A DNA stretch of 64,000 bases from Undibacterium piscinae (GCA_003970805.2 CP051152.1:3410001-3474000); one strand, 5' to 3'; shown: positions 18,655-28,620, counted from the first letter of the stretch. Numbers and translations: made by a program. Notes: generated by a model not told the origin, from the sequence alone.

Positions 18655-19249
18655 TGTCCTTGTCCTTGGTTTGCCCAATGCTAATGATGGGCTCTGTCGG
18701 CGCCGTCGCCGCTGGAGTCGGTTCGGCTGGCACCGCGGTCTGTCGTGCATTCTTGCGTTGCGAACCCGGATGATCGACCCTATGTATGAAACGTGATAAT
18801 TCCTGCAGGGCGAGCTGATACACGCCACGCTTGAACTCGATCACGACATCGAGCGGAACCCAATATTCATGCCAGCGCCAGGCGTCAAATTCAGGGTGGC
18901 TACTGGCGCGCAGGTTGACGTCGCAATCGCGTCCGACCATGCGCAGCAAAAACCAGATCTGTTTTTGGCCCCGGTAATGTCCGCGAATTTCCCGCTTGAT
19001 GAAATGATCCGGCACTTCATAGCGCAGCCAGTCGCGGGTGCGACCTATGACTTTGACGTGCTCAGGCCGCAAACCGGTTTCTTCTTCCAGTTCGCGAAAC
19101 ATGGCTTGTTCCGGAGATTCGCCATACTTGATGCCACCCTGAGGAAATTGCCAGGAATGTTCACGTACCCGCTTGCCCCACCAAACTTCATTGCTCGCAT
19201 TGAGCAATATGATGCCTACGTTAGGCCGAAAGCCTTCACGATCTAGCAT
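18644..19249 (-). CDS. rppH: RNA pyrophosphohydrolase RppH
   Basis: Removes pyrophosphate from the 5' end of mRNA and so triggers RNase E-dependent decay. 201 residues from the ATG at 19249 ([13 protein letters not shown]), chosen because GAGG lies seven bases upstream. The Nudix box is complete: [14 protein letters not shown] then RELEEETGL. The conserved QFPQGG and GQKQIWFLL segments of RppH are present. The last 40 residues form an unconserved Pro/Ala-rich tail. It is divergent from proS, a common neighbour in betaproteobacteria. Confidence 0.93.
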   Translation of the reverse strand: MLDREGFRPNVGIILLNASNEVWWGKRVREHSWQFPQGGIKYGESPEQAMFRELEEETGLRPEHVKVIGRTRDWLRYEVPDHFIKREIRGHYRGQKQIWFLLRMVGRDCDVNLRASSHPEFDAWRWHEYWVPLDVVIEFKRGVYQLALQELSRFIHRVDHPGSQRKNARQTAVPAEPTPAATAPTEPIISIGQTKDKDNAK

Positions 19250-19477
19250 GTTCAACCTCAATACTTTCTGCGGCTAAACGACGTGCTCCCGGGATCTCAA
19301 ATGATGGCGCGCATGATTTATCATGTATTTTCACTATGGAACATGGAGTTCATCACATAAAAATGCAAATAAGGCGCAGTTTCCATCATCAAATATGCAA
19401 AGAGTAGGCGCATTAGCCAACTAATCCTTTAAAATTGAGATGATTATAACCCTCTATTTTTGAAAAGAATCATTGTC

Positions 19478-21214
19478 ATGCGTGCTACACGGTTTTTTAT
19501 TTCTACTTTGAAAGATGCCCCTGCCGATGCAGAAATCGTCAGCCATAAACTGATGATGCGTGCGGGCATGATTAAACGCCTCGGTTCCGGCATTTACAAT
19601 TACATGCCTATGGGTTTGCGTGTCATCCGCAAGGTGGAAAACATCGTGCGCGAAGAGATGAACCGCTCCAATGCGATTGAGATGCTGATGCCCGTGGTGC
19701 AGCCTGCTGAATTATGGCAAGAGACTGGCCGCTGGGACAAGATGGGCCCGGAACTGATGCGTGTCAAAGACCGCCACGGCCGTGAATACGCAATCCAGCC
19801 GACCTCGGAAGAAGTGATTACCGACGTAGTGCGCTCCGAGATCAAGTCCTACCGTCAGTTGCCGCTCAATTTTTATCATATCCAGACCAAGTTCCGCGAC
19901 GAGCGCCGTCCGCGTTTTGGCCTGATGCGCGGTCGTGAATTCACCATGAAGGATGCTTACTCGTTTGATCGCAATGTCGATGGCCTGAAACAGTCATATC
20001 AGGTGATGTTTGATGCCTACGTCAGGATTTTCACGCGTTTTGGCCTGGAGTTCCGTGCCGTGGCAGCGGATAACGGTGCCATCGGTGGTTCCGGTTCGCA
20101 CGAATTTCACGTCATTGCCGATACCGGTGAAGATGCGCTGGTATATTGCCCAAGCTCTGATTACGCCGCGAATATGGAAGCGGCTGAGGCTGTCGCGCCA
20201 AGTGGTGAGCGTCAGCCGGCCAGCGCGGCCTTGACTAAGACAGCTACACCAGGCAAAGCCAAGTGTGAAGAAGTTGCCGAATTACTGGCGATTCCTTTGA
20301 CATCGACCGTCAAATCAATCGTGCTGACGGTAGAGACCGAAGAGAAAGGCGCAGTACAAAGACAAGTCTGGTTATTGTTGTTGCGCGGTGATCATGAACT
20401 CAATGAAATCAAGGCCAGCAAGATTCCTGGTCTGGCGAACCACCGCTTCGCCACTGAAGACGAAATCATCGAGCATTTTGGTACACGTCCCGGTTACCTC
20501 GGTCCTATCAACACCAAACTGCCGGTCAAGATCGTGGCTGACCGTACGGTTGCCATGATGAGTGATTTTGTCTGCGGCGCCAATGAAGCGGATTTCCACT
20601 TTACCGGTGCCAACTGGGGCCGCGATGTGGCCGAGCCTATGGTCGCCGATCTGCGCAACGTCGTGGCCGGTGACGCTTCGCCGGATGGCAAGGGTATATT
20701 GGCGGTACAGCGCGGTATTGAAGTCGGTCACGTGTTCCAGCTCGGTACCAGCTATTCCGAGTCGATGAAAGCCACTTTCCTCGACGAAAACGGCAAACCG
20801 CAATTCCTGCAAATGGGTTGTTATGGCATAGGCGTAACGCGTATCCTGGGTGCCGCGATTGAGCAGAACTTCGATGACAAGGGCATCATCTGGCCGACTG
20901 CAATCGCGCCGTTTGAAGTCGTGCTGTGCCCTATGGGGATGGACAAGAGCGAAGCCGTCAAACAGCAAGTCGAGAAGCTGTATGCCGAGTTGCTGGCGGT
21001 TGGCGTAGACGTGATACTCGATGATCGCGGTCAGCGTCCGGGTGCCATGTTCGCCGATTGGGAATTGATCGGTGTACCGCATCGCATCGTGATCGGTGAC
21101 CGTGGTCTGAAAGATGGCAATCTTGAATATCAGGGCCGTCGTGATACCGAGGCGAGTGTGGTCGCTGTTGAAGAAATGCTGTCCTTCATTCAGGCGAAAT
21201 TGGCTGGGAAATAA
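19478..21214 (+). CDS. proS: Prolyl-tRNA synthetase
   Basis: Class II aminoacyl-tRNA synthetase that charges tRNA-Pro. I take the ATG at 19478 (578 residues, [19 protein letters not shown]), which matches the family; a TTG six codons upstream is less likely. Motif 1 is near residue 65-90, and motif 2 reads [19 protein letters not shown]. The inserted editing domain that clears mischarged alanine lies at about 225-405 ([19 protein letters not shown]-like region). Motif 3 is [18 protein letters not shown]. The anticodon-binding domain completes the C-terminus. This is the bacterial ProS type with the editing insertion. Confidence 0.97.
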   Translation: MRATRFFISTLKDAPADAEIVSHKLMMRAGMIKRLGSGIYNYMPMGLRVIRKVENIVREEMNRSNAIEMLMPVVQPAELWQETGRWDKMGPELMRVKDRHGREYAIQPTSEEVITDVVRSEIKSYRQLPLNFYHIQTKFRDERRPRFGLMRGREFTMKDAYSFDRNVDGLKQSYQVMFDAYVRIFTRFGLEFRAVAADNGAIGGSGSHEFHVIADTGEDALVYCPSSDYAANMEAAEAVAPSGERQPASAALTKTATPGKAKCEEVAELLAIPLTSTVKSIVLTVETEEKGAVQRQVWLLLLRGDHELNEIKASKIPGLANHRFATEDEIIEHFGTRPGYLGPINTKLPVKIVADRTVAMMSDFVCGANEADFHFTGANWGRDVAEPMVADLRNVVAGDASPDGKGILAVQRGIEVGHVFQLGTSYSESMKATFLDENGKPQFLQMGCYGIGVTRILGAAIEQNFDDKGIIWPTAIAPFEVVLCPMGMDKSEAVKQQVEKLYAELLAVGVDVILDDRGQRPGAMFADWELIGVPHRIVIGDRGLKDGNLEYQGRRDTEASVVAVEEMLSFIQAKLAGK

Positions 21215-21223
21215 ATTACCAGG

Positions 21224-21922
21224 ATGGAGTCTATTTTGATGTGCACGGCTATCGTGCAGGTTAGCTCTAAATTAAGCGAAGCCAAAGTGGTATCGCTTAA
21301 TTTTTGGTTCAGGAAGCAGCTTCGCTTATTGAGTATTTCTGCATTTATCTGCGCGCTTTTTGCTTCTCCGTTCGCCTTGGCGGGGAATCAGAAAGAGGAG
21401 GCGATGGCAGATTCGGTGCGGCTCGCTTTATCCAAACTAGTCAGTGATCCGCGCCCACCGAAACCTAGTTTTGATCAGATTGAGGAACGTATCAAATATC
21501 TGCACTGGCTAGGTGAAATGTCGGATCGCCTGAAGCGACGACTGCCCGATAAACAGACCCGCCAGGAATTTCTTGAAACCGTCTGGTATGAGTCCAAACG
21601 CGCCGGCCTCGATCCGGCCTTGGTACTGGGCTTGATACAGGTAGAGTCGGCATTTCGCAAATACGCGACCTCGGTGGTTGGTGCGCGCGGCTATATGCAG
21701 GTGATGCCATTCTGGTCGCGTGTGATCGGCGACCGCGATGCGCAGAAGCTGTTTCAGATGCAATCTAATCTGCGTTATGGCTGCGCGATACTGCGCATGT
21801 ACATAGACATGGAAGCGGGTAATCTGTATCTGGCATTGGGACGTTATAACGGTAGTCGCGGGCGCCCTGAATATCCGAATGCGGTATTGGCGAATTGGAA
21901 GAACTGGGAATACGTGAAGTAA
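21224..21922 (+). CDS. Lytic transglycosylase-like exported protein
   Basis: Cleaves peptidoglycan glycan strands to 1,6-anhydro-MurNAc ends, by family. The catalytic SLT domain lies at about 115-220 with the glutamate in GLIQVESAFRKYA, then GARGYMQVMPFW and the later LGRYNGSRG. A signal peptide is visible at about 30-54 (LRLLSISAFICALFASPFALA). The N-terminal start is uncertain: ATG 21224, ATG 21239 (with GGAG eight bases upstream) or a later GTG are possible. It lies 10 nt after proS and may be co-transcribed. Confidence 0.88.
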   Translation: MESILMCTAIVQVSSKLSEAKVVSLNFWFRKQLRLLSISAFICALFASPFALAGNQKEEAMADSVRLALSKLVSDPRPPKPSFDQIEERIKYLHWLGEMSDRLKRRLPDKQTRQEFLETVWYESKRAGLDPALVLGLIQVESAFRKYATSVVGARGYMQVMPFWSRVIGDRDAQKLFQMQSNLRYGCAILRMYIDMEAGNLYLALGRYNGSRGRPEYPNAVLANWKNWEYVK

Positions 21923-21972
21923 AACGCGGGCGATCACTGCCACCGATACATTCTCAAATGAGAAAAATCCAG

Positions 21973-22009
21973 AAACAAAAAAGCCCGCGCGATGCGGGCT
22001 TTTTTGTTT
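21973..22009. terminator. Bidirectional terminator
   Basis: AAACAAAAAAGCCCGC pairs with GCGGGCTTTTTTGTTT. It separates the transglycosylase from the convergent SWIB gene. Confidence 0.9.
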
Positions 22010-22099
22010 GGGATTGAGATGTATTACTCTCAATAAGTTTCCCAAAAAACTGCAGCCAAACCTGAACTCAAGGGTCGCAGGTTTGAACCGGTCTGAAAA

Positions 22100-22468
22100 T
22101 CAGGACAGGTGGCCGGAAATCAGTTTAGTCATCTCGAACATAGAGACTTGTGCTTTGCCGCCGAAAACAGCTTTCAGCTTGTCATCTGCGTTGATGTTGC
22201 GACGATTCGCTGCATCTTGCAAGTCATGCTTCTTGATGTATTCCCATACTTTCTTAGTCACTTCAGTACGTGGAATTGCCGCTGTACCGATGACTGCTGC
22301 CAATGTTGGGGAAATCGTCATTGGCTTCATGAATGCTGCGTTTGGCTTGCGCGCTGGTGCTGCTGCCTTGTCTGCCGCTGGTTTTGCTGCAGCTTTAGGG
22401 GCTGCTGCTGGCTTCTTAACTGCTGCGGCTGGTTTTGCTGCTGCTGCTTTTTTTGGTGCTGTTGCCAT
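22100..22468 (-). CDS. SWIB/MDM2 domain protein with Ala/Lys/Pro-rich tail
   Basis: 122 residues in two parts. Residues 1-42 are almost only alanine, lysine and proline, resembling a histone H1 tail. Residues 45-122 form a SWIB/MDM2-type domain (KPMTISPTLAAVIG, VWEYIKKHDLQD, RNINADDKLKAVFG, MFEMTKLISGHL). SWIB domains are best known from eukaryotic SWI/SNF chromatin remodellers, but small SWIB proteins occur in Chlamydia and many betaproteobacteria. The basic tail suggests DNA or nucleoid binding, which is inference. AGGAG precedes the ATG. It is monocistronic. Confidence 0.9.
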   Translation of the reverse strand: MATAPKKAAAAKPAAAVKKPAAAPKAAAKPAADKAAAPARKPNAAFMKPMTISPTLAAVIGTAAIPRTEVTKKVWEYIKKHDLQDAANRRNINADDKLKAVFGGKAQVSMFEMTKLISGHLS

Positions 22469-22611
22469 ATTGAGGCTCCTTCACAAATTCGTTGAAAATG
22501 CGCCATTTCACGCATCTCTTATAGTGGTGGGCTTTGCAGGGCGATGCAAGTGTTTTTTGTCACTTTTTGTTGAAAATGTGTCGGAATCGACCGTGTGACG
22601 CCCTTCAGGCG

Positions 22612-22650
22612 AAAAAAAAGCCGGATTAGCCATTTTTTAGCTAGTCCGGC
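22612..22650 (-). terminator. Terminator of ffh
   Basis: GCCGGACTAGC and GCTAATCCGGC pair on the minus strand and are followed by eight T. It lies 15 nt past the ffh stop. Confidence 0.9.
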
Positions 22651-22665
22651 ATAGTGGGGCGCGAC

Positions 22666-24033
22666 TTAGCGTTTACCCGGCATCATGCCCTTCATGCCGC
22701 GCAACATCTTCATCATGCCGCCGCCCTTGAGTTTTTTCATCATGGTTTGCATCTGGTCAAATTGCGCCAGCATGCGATTGACTTCCTGAATTTGAACTCC
22801 GGCACCAGCGGCGATACGGCGTTTGCGGGAAGCCTTAATCAGATCCGGTTTCGCTCTTTCCAATGGTGTCATTGAATTGATCATGCCTTCCATGCGACGT
22901 ACTTGCTTGTCGGCCTGACCCATATTGGCGCCATTGGCAGCCTGTTGCAATTGTGCCGGCAGTTTATCCATGAGGTTGGCCATGCCGCCCATTTTTTTCA
23001 TCTGGCTCAGTTGCAACTGGAAGTCATTCATGTCGAACTTGCCGCCGACCTTGAGCTTCTGTGCCAGATCTTGCGCCGCCGCTACGTCCATGCCTTTTTG
23101 CGCGGATTCGACCAGTGCCAGGATATCGCCCATACCTAAAATGCGATTGGCCATGCGGGTCGGGTCAAACGCTTCCAGACCATCGAGTTTTTCCGAGACA
23201 CCGGCAAACTTGATAGGCTTGCCGGTGATATGGCGTACCGATAGGGCGGCACCACCGCGGGCGTCACCATCAAGCTTGGTCAGCACTACGCCGGTCAGCG
23301 GCAAGGCATCATTAAACGCCTTGGCGGTGTTGACTGCATCTTGCCCCAGCATGGCATCGACCACGAACAGGGTTTCGATAGGTTTGACTGCCGCATGCAA
23401 AGCCGAAATTTCCAGCATCATGGCTTCATCAATACCGAGACGACCAGCGGTATCGATGATCAAGATATCGTGATGGTGTTTTTTTGCGTAATCTAAAGCG
23501 GCCAAGGCGATGTCGACCGGCTTGTCGGTGGGCAGGGAAGGGAAAAAGTCGGCACCGACCTGGGCCGTCACGGTTTGCAACTGACCTATCGCAGCCGGAC
23601 GATACACGTCGGCAGAAACCGTCAATACTTTTTTCTTCTTTTGTTCTTTCAGGTATTTGGCGAGCTTACCGACAGTAGTGGTTTTACCCGCACCCTGCAA
23701 ACCGGCCATCAGGATGATCGCCGGTGGCTGGGTCGCAAAGCTGAGCTGGTAGGCTTCTTCGCCCAGGTCGGCACCCATCAGTGAGGCCAGTTCCTTTTGT
23801 ACTACGCCTACCAGTGCCTGGCCTGGCGTCAGTGAGCTGATGACTTCTTCACCCAGGGCTTTTTCTTTGACGCGGGCGATCAGGTCACGTACCGCAGGCA
23901 GGGCAACGTCGGCCTCTAACAAAGCCATGCGAACTTCGCGCAGCATTTCTGCGGTATTCGATTCGGTCAGGCGCGCTTCGCCACGCATGGTCTTGACCAC
24001 TTTGGCGAGGCGTTGGGTAAGGTTATCTAGCAT
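22666..24033 (-). CDS. ffh: Signal recognition particle protein
   Basis: GTPase of the signal recognition particle; with 4.5S RNA it delivers membrane proteins to FtsY and SecYEG. 455 residues. The N domain is at about 1-90. The G domain (90-295) contains GLQGAGKTTTVGKLA (G1), IIDTAGRLG (G3) and TKLDGDARGG (G4). The methionine-rich M domain occupies the remainder and ends in MMKMLRGMKGMMPGKR, the hydrophobic signal-binding and RNA-binding part. In many proteobacteria ffh is adjacent to ypjD; here ypjD is 30 kb away. Confidence 0.97.
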   Translation of the reverse strand: MLDNLTQRLAKVVKTMRGEARLTESNTAEMLREVRMALLEADVALPAVRDLIARVKEKALGEEVISSLTPGQALVGVVQKELASLMGADLGEEAYQLSFATQPPAIILMAGLQGAGKTTTVGKLAKYLKEQKKKKVLTVSADVYRPAAIGQLQTVTAQVGADFFPSLPTDKPVDIALAALDYAKKHHHDILIIDTAGRLGIDEAMMLEISALHAAVKPIETLFVVDAMLGQDAVNTAKAFNDALPLTGVVLTKLDGDARGGAALSVRHITGKPIKFAGVSEKLDGLEAFDPTRMANRILGMGDILALVESAQKGMDVAAAQDLAQKLKVGGKFDMNDFQLQLSQMKKMGGMANLMDKLPAQLQQAANGANMGQADKQVRRMEGMINSMTPLERAKPDLIKASRKRRIAAGAGVQIQEVNRMLAQFDQMQTMMKKLKGGGMMKMLRGMKGMMPGKR

Positions 24034-24425
24034 GGTTGAGTATCTTAGTAAGAAAGTGGTTCGAGCCGGCTAAGTCGTGCAATGCACCTAGCTTAAATTA
24101 ACCTGGCATTTTAACCGATGAATCACCGCTTGCCCTGAATTACGGTCACTTAAGCTTACTTAGTTGTAAGTGGAGGCAATGTGAAAGCTGGCTGCGGGCA
24201 TCATAGTGTTGATGTCGCGAGCTACAGGAATTGTCTGGAAAGGCAGAAAAAATGCGCAAAAATTCTGGATTTTCGCATTTTCATCGTATTTCTACGGATG
24301 CCCGTTTGGTAAATTTCAGGTCAAATCATGGGCAGGCACGCTCTGCGGTACCGCTTGATGACATCAATGATACGCATGGCATAAAAATTGCCACATGGAA
24401 ATTATATAAAAATATCGGAGACACC
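24034..24425. other. Intergenic region between ffh and the binding-protein gene
   Basis: No coding sequence is supported; open frame runs upstream of the ATG at 24426, but those codons do not resemble a signal peptide. An imperfect inverted repeat at 24249-24281 (AAAATGCG...CGCATTTT arms extended by A/T pairs) is followed by six T on the minus strand and four on the plus strand. It may be a weak terminator or RNA structure. Confidence 0.45.
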
Positions 24426-25574
24426 ATGAAATTCAGGTTAAGGCCTTTACCGGCACTTAAATTCACACTCGTTACGCTTGCACTATGCGGTGCAGGGGCG
24501 TTGTGGGCCGAGGATGGCGTGACGGACAGTCGCATCCTGATCGGCCAGACCGTCGGAGTGACGGGGCAGATCGCCGCACCGGTCAAGGAAATGATGGCGG
24601 GTGCAAACGCCTATTTTGAGACCATTAATAAAGCGGGCGGCGTTAACGGCAGAAAAATCGAGGTACGCACGCTAGATGATAAGTTTGATCCGGCACTAGC
24701 GGCAGCCAATGCCGATGCCTTGATCAAAAACGATCATGTGCTGGCCTTGTTTCAGTCACGCGGAACTCCGCACACCGAGGCGATATTGCCGCTGCTGGCT
24801 GCTAATAAAGTGCCGTTGATTGCACCTAGCACCGGAGCCATGGTGTTTCATCAGGATACCAACCGCTATCTGTTTAATGTGCGGGCCAAGTATCAGGATG
24901 AAGTGAACAAGGCGGTTAAGCAGTTTTCTACCATAGGCATCAAGAAAATCTCGCTGCTGTATGTTGATGATTCGTTCGGCAAGGACGGCCTGGCCGGTTT
25001 TCAGAGTGTGATGGCGCAGCAAAAATTAGCACCGGTCTCGATCAATAGTTTTGACCGTGCCAAACCTGAGCTTGATGCCGTGGTGGCGAGTGTGGCCAAG
25101 GCCAATCCGCAGGCTGTCATTATCATCAGTTCGTCGGCGACGACGATCGATATCATCAAAAAACTGCGTGCGCAGAGCCCCTTGATACAGTTGATGACCT
25201 TGTCGAATAATTCTTCACTCGCGTTTGTCGAGAGCTTAGGCAAACTGGGGCAAGGCGTGATGATGTCGCAAATTATGCCGGCTGCGAATTCACTGGCCAC
25301 CGGCCTTGGGCAAGAGTTCAAGACGATGACGCAAACGAGTGGAGTTACACCTTCGTATGCTGCGATGGAAGGTTTCGTTGCCGCCAAAGTCTTGGTCGAA
25401 GGGCTTAAGCGCGCCGGCCGCAATCTGACCCGCGAGAGCTTAATCAGCGGGCTGGAGTCTATACGCCGGGTTGATCTGGGCGGTCTGGTGCTGAGCTACA
25501 GTGAGCGTGATCACAATGGCAGTGATTTCGTAGAACTGACGATGATCAACAAAGACGGTAAATTTATTCGTTGA
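24426..25574 (+). CDS. ABC transporter substrate-binding protein, branched-chain amino acid type
   Basis: Periplasmic binding protein of the LivJ/LivK fold (type I). I take the ATG at 24426 because GGAG lies six bases upstream and a signal peptide follows (FTLVTLALCGAGALWA). The mature protein has ILIGQTVGVTGQIAAPVKE, INKAGGVNGRKIEV and the two-lobed pattern to residue 383. There is no lipobox. No permease or ATPase gene of the Liv type is nearby, so it is an orphan component or a signalling receptor for another system. The ligand is unknown. Confidence 0.88.
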   Translation: MKFRLRPLPALKFTLVTLALCGAGALWAEDGVTDSRILIGQTVGVTGQIAAPVKEMMAGANAYFETINKAGGVNGRKIEVRTLDDKFDPALAAANADALIKNDHVLALFQSRGTPHTEAILPLLAANKVPLIAPSTGAMVFHQDTNRYLFNVRAKYQDEVNKAVKQFSTIGIKKISLLYVDDSFGKDGLAGFQSVMAQQKLAPVSINSFDRAKPELDAVVASVAKANPQAVIIISSSATTIDIIKKLRAQSPLIQLMTLSNNSSLAFVESLGKLGQGVMMSQIMPAANSLATGLGQEFKTMTQTSGVTPSYAAMEGFVAAKVLVEGLKRAGRNLTRESLISGLESIRRVDLGGLVLSYSERDHNGSDFVELTMINKDGKFIR

Positions 25575-25606
25575 AGCGATACGCGCCACGGCGCTGGCTT
25601 AATCCG

Positions 25607-25644
25607 AAAATCCGGATTCGTGAGCAGGTATTCGTCGGATTTTT
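25607..25644 (+). terminator. Probable terminator
   Basis: AAAATCCG pairs with CGGATTTTT across a long loop, with T at the end of the right arm. It lies about 30 nt past the binding-protein stop. Confidence 0.6.
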
Positions 25645-25812
25645 CAGAACCACCTTCTCTGGTGATCGCCGCTTGTCATAGGTACAGGGATAAAAATCCC
25701 CGGCTTAGTTTTTCTGGCACGAAGCATGCTATGTAAATCTGGTAGAACTTGGCTCTAAGCTGTACTGCCAAATTCTGACTAATTAAAAAACAAAAAATTA
25801 CAGGAGACCTCC

Positions 25813-26781
25813 ATGTTAAAAAAACTCAGTATTGCAAGCGTCCTGCTGTCCATGCTCAGCATCCCGGCACAGGCGCAAGAGACTATCCGTTTAGGTAATC
25901 TTAAGTTCGCCCATTACGGGGCAGTTTCATATATCAAGGAAATCGCGCCTAAGTGCGGCATCAAGGTAGAGGAGCGGGTCTTTGCCAAGGGACTCGACGC
26001 GATGCAGGCGGTGATCGCCGGCGAACTCGATGTCGCGGCAGTCTCATCGGAAGCGGTGATCTCGGCGCGTGCCAGCGGCACGCCTATCTATCTGGTGGCA
26101 GGTTTTGCCAAGGGCGGTGCGCGCCTGATGGGACGTGCCGATCTGGGCATGAAGACCGTCAAAGACCTCAAGGGTAAAAAAGTCGGCGTCACGCGCGGCG
26201 GCATACAGGAGATTTTGCTGGCGGCAGAATTGTCGCAAAACGGCCTGACGTATTCGGATCAACCGGGCAAGGATGTGCAAATCATTTACCTGGGTTTTCC
26301 GGATTTGAATCAGGCTTTGCTGGGAAAAAATCTCGATGCCATCATGCAATCCGAGCCTTATTCTTCGCAGGCTATCAGCAAGGGCTTTGGCAATGAAATC
26401 ATCAAACCCTACGATACCCCTATCGGTGAGCCGGTACGTACTATGGTGATGACGGAAAAATTCTATAAAGAGCGCAAACCGGTAGCGGAAAAATTCATGC
26501 GTTGTTTCGTCGAAGCGACCAAGACGTTTATCGATAACCGCGATCTGGCCGAGAAATACGTGCGTGAAAACATGTTCAAGGGACAGGTCAGCCACGAAGA
26601 TTTTGTCAGTGCGATAGAAAACTCCCCGTATTCGTATGACGTCACTGTCGAGCACATCCAGATCACCACCGATCTGATGCAAAAATACGGCATAGGCAAA
26701 ATGAGCAAGCCACCAGTGGCCAAAGACTGGGTCAAGACCGATTTGCTCGATCAGGCTAAAAAGAGCATGAACATCAAATAA
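25813..26781 (+). CDS. ABC transporter substrate-binding protein, NitT/TauT type
   Basis: 322 residues with a signal peptide (LSIASVLLSMLSIPAQA) and the NMT1/SsuA-like fold: ETIRLGNLKFAHYGAVSYI, then ITEL-type lobes with GELDVAAVSSEAVI and KGKKVGVTRGG. Relatives bind nitrate, taurine, alkanesulfonates or pyrimidine precursors. The exact ligand cannot be read from sequence. It heads an operon with a permease and an ATPase. GGAGACC precedes the ATG. Confidence 0.9.
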   Translation: MLKKLSIASVLLSMLSIPAQAQETIRLGNLKFAHYGAVSYIKEIAPKCGIKVEERVFAKGLDAMQAVIAGELDVAAVSSEAVISARASGTPIYLVAGFAKGGARLMGRADLGMKTVKDLKGKKVGVTRGGIQEILLAAELSQNGLTYSDQPGKDVQIIYLGFPDLNQALLGKNLDAIMQSEPYSSQAISKGFGNEIIKPYDTPIGEPVRTMVMTEKFYKERKPVAEKFMRCFVEATKTFIDNRDLAEKYVRENMFKGQVSHEDFVSAIENSPYSYDVTVEHIQITTDLMQKYGIGKMSKPPVAKDWVKTDLLDQAKKSMNIK

Positions 26782-26858
26782 TTCCGGTCATTCCGGCAGC
26801 GCACGGCTTTGTATCCGCCAGGGATCTGCTGTGCGCATCAAAATATCAAGGACAAACT

Positions 26859-27678
26859 ATGAAATTGAATTGGCGTGAAATGGGCGCGGGACTCATCGTG
26901 CCCACACTGCTCATCCTGCTGTGGCAGTTGGTGACGAGCATGGGCTGGGTGAATGCGCAGATCCTACCTTCGCCTTGGGCGGTGGTGATTAAATGGCTGG
27001 AATATGCGGCACCTTATGAGCCCTATGATGCGGCCGGTATGAGTTGGCTCAGCTGGGTGTTTTCGGGCGAATTGATACGCGACACCATGGGCAGTATGTA
27101 TCGCGTTGCGGTAGGTTTTATCGTCGGTGCCGGCCTGGCTTTGCCGCTGGGTTTGGCGATGGGCGCGAGCCAGCGCGTGTATGCCTGGCTCAACCCCTTG
27201 ATGCAGGTGTTGCGTCCGATTCCCCCGATTGCGTATATCCCCCTGTCTATCCTGTGGTTTGGCCTGGGCAATCCACCGGCGATTTTCCTCATTGCGATCG
27301 CGCGCGTTTTTCCCGGTGCTGATGAATACCATAGCCGGTGTGCGTCACGTAGACAGCATCTATATCCGTGCCGCCCGCAATCTCGGGGCTAGTCAAACTA
27401 CCTTGTTCCTGCGCGTGATGTTGCCGGCTTCGGTGCCGTATATCTTGTCCGGCGTACGCATCGGTATCGGTACCGCCTTCATTGTGGTGATCGTGTCGGA
27501 AATGATCGCCGTAAATAACGGCCTGGGTTTCCGGATACTGGAAGCGCGCGAGTATTTTTGGTCAGACAAAATCATCGCCGGTATGCTCAGCATAGGGATG
27601 CTGGGTTTGGCGATCGATCTGGCGATGAATAAGTTGAACAATCATTTGCTGCGCTGGCACCGTGGTCTGGAGAACTAA
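26859..27678 (+). pseudogene. ABC transporter permease, NitT/TauT type, frameshifted
   Basis: The first part (26859 to about 27310) reads as a TauC/SsuC-like permease with several membrane helices up to IPLSILWFGLGNPPAIFLIAI. The frame then shifts in a GCGCGC tract near 27298-27307, and the rest continues as AFFPVLMNTIAGVRHVD to the stop at 27678. The region after the shift contains the EAA-type loop (AARNLGASQTTLFLRVMLPA) that contacts the ATPase. One extra base explains the shift; total length 820 nt is 273 codons plus one. If real, the transporter is inactive; if a base-call error, the operon is intact. Confidence 0.85.
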
Positions 27679-27679
27679 G

Positions 27680-28513
27680 ATGACAAATCAAGTCAACAAA
27701 CAAGTGCTGGCTCAAGCGAGTCCTGCGCAAATCAAGGTCGGCGCAGTGAATAAGATCTTCAAGACGGCTGACAAGGAAGTGGTGGCGCTCAAGGATATCA
27801 ATCTGGAGATTAGCCAGGGCCAGTTCGTCTGCCTGCTGGGGCCTTCCGGGTGCGGCAAATCTACGCTGCTCAACGCTATCGCCGGCTTTGCCCTGCCTAG
27901 TTCGGGCAGCATTACTACCGATGGCAAACTGGTGAGTGCACCAGGCCCTGATCGTGGCATGGTGTTCCAGGAGTACGCCTTGTTTCCGTGGATGACGGTA
28001 GAGCAGAACATCGCTTTCGGTCTGGAAATCAAGGGTATGGGCAAGGCAGAAATCGCGCAACGCGTCGCCGCTTTGCTGGGTATGCTGGGACTGGCCGACT
28101 TTAAGAGCCGCTTTCCGAAAGACCTGTCGGGCGGTATGCGTCAGCGCGTTGCGATTGCGCGGGTGCTGGCACTCGACTCTCCCATCATGCTGATGGATGA
28201 GCCTTTCGGCGCACTCGATGCCTTAACCCGCCGCAACCTGCAAGATGAATTATTGCGCATCTGGTCCGAGTTGAAAAAGACCATCATCTTCGTCACCCAC
28301 AGCATAGAAGAAGCGATCTATCTGGCCGACCGGATTGTTGTCATGACTTACCGTCCCGGTACGGTCAAGCGCGACATCATGGTTGAACTGCCGCGCCAGC
28401 GTGATCCGTCTTCGGCGGAATTTAATGCACTCAAGCGTGAGCTGGGGCAGCTAGTGATGGAAGAGCAGCAACGTCACCACAATGACGAGTTGAAAATGGC
28501 TGCGGTGGATTAG
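27680..28513 (+). CDS. ABC transporter ATP-binding protein, NitT/TauT type
   Basis: 277 residues from the ATG at 27680, one base after the permease stop. Walker A is GPSGCGKST, the signature is LSGGMRQR, Walker B is PIMLMDEPFGALD, and the switch His is in IIFVTHSIEEA. The sequence resembles TauB/SsuB/NrtD. It should energise the permease encoded upstream with the binding protein at 25813. A hairpin terminator follows. Confidence 0.94.
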   Translation: MTNQVNKQVLAQASPAQIKVGAVNKIFKTADKEVVALKDINLEISQGQFVCLLGPSGCGKSTLLNAIAGFALPSSGSITTDGKLVSAPGPDRGMVFQEYALFPWMTVEQNIAFGLEIKGMGKAEIAQRVAALLGMLGLADFKSRFPKDLSGGMRQRVAIARVLALDSPIMLMDEPFGALDALTRRNLQDELLRIWSELKKTIIFVTHSIEEAIYLADRIVVMTYRPGTVKRDIMVELPRQRDPSSAEFNALKRELGQLVMEEQQRHHNDELKMAAVD

Positions 28514-28585
28514 CCTGAGCTGCGTTTTTCACGGCAGCTTAAATCACTATTCGTAGTAAGCAGTAAGTCATCAACAAATGCAGGA

Positions 28586-28620
28586 AAGTCTTGCCATCTC
28601 TGGCAAGACTTGATGTATAT
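28586..28620 (+). terminator. Terminator after the NitT/TauT ABC operon
   Basis: AAGTCTTGCC and GGCAAGACTT are perfect 10-bp arms. A T-rich tract begins about ten bases later (TATATTTTTT), so it is a moderate terminator that also separates the Cache gene. Confidence 0.65.

Noticed and set aside
20372-21082. 236-codon open frame on the minus strand inside proS
   Set aside because: Histidine- and arginine-rich composition typical of an antisense shadow of a conserved gene; no motif.
26044-26682. 212-codon minus-strand frame inside the NitT/TauT binding protein gene
   Set aside because: Shadow of the real gene; no start signal or family.
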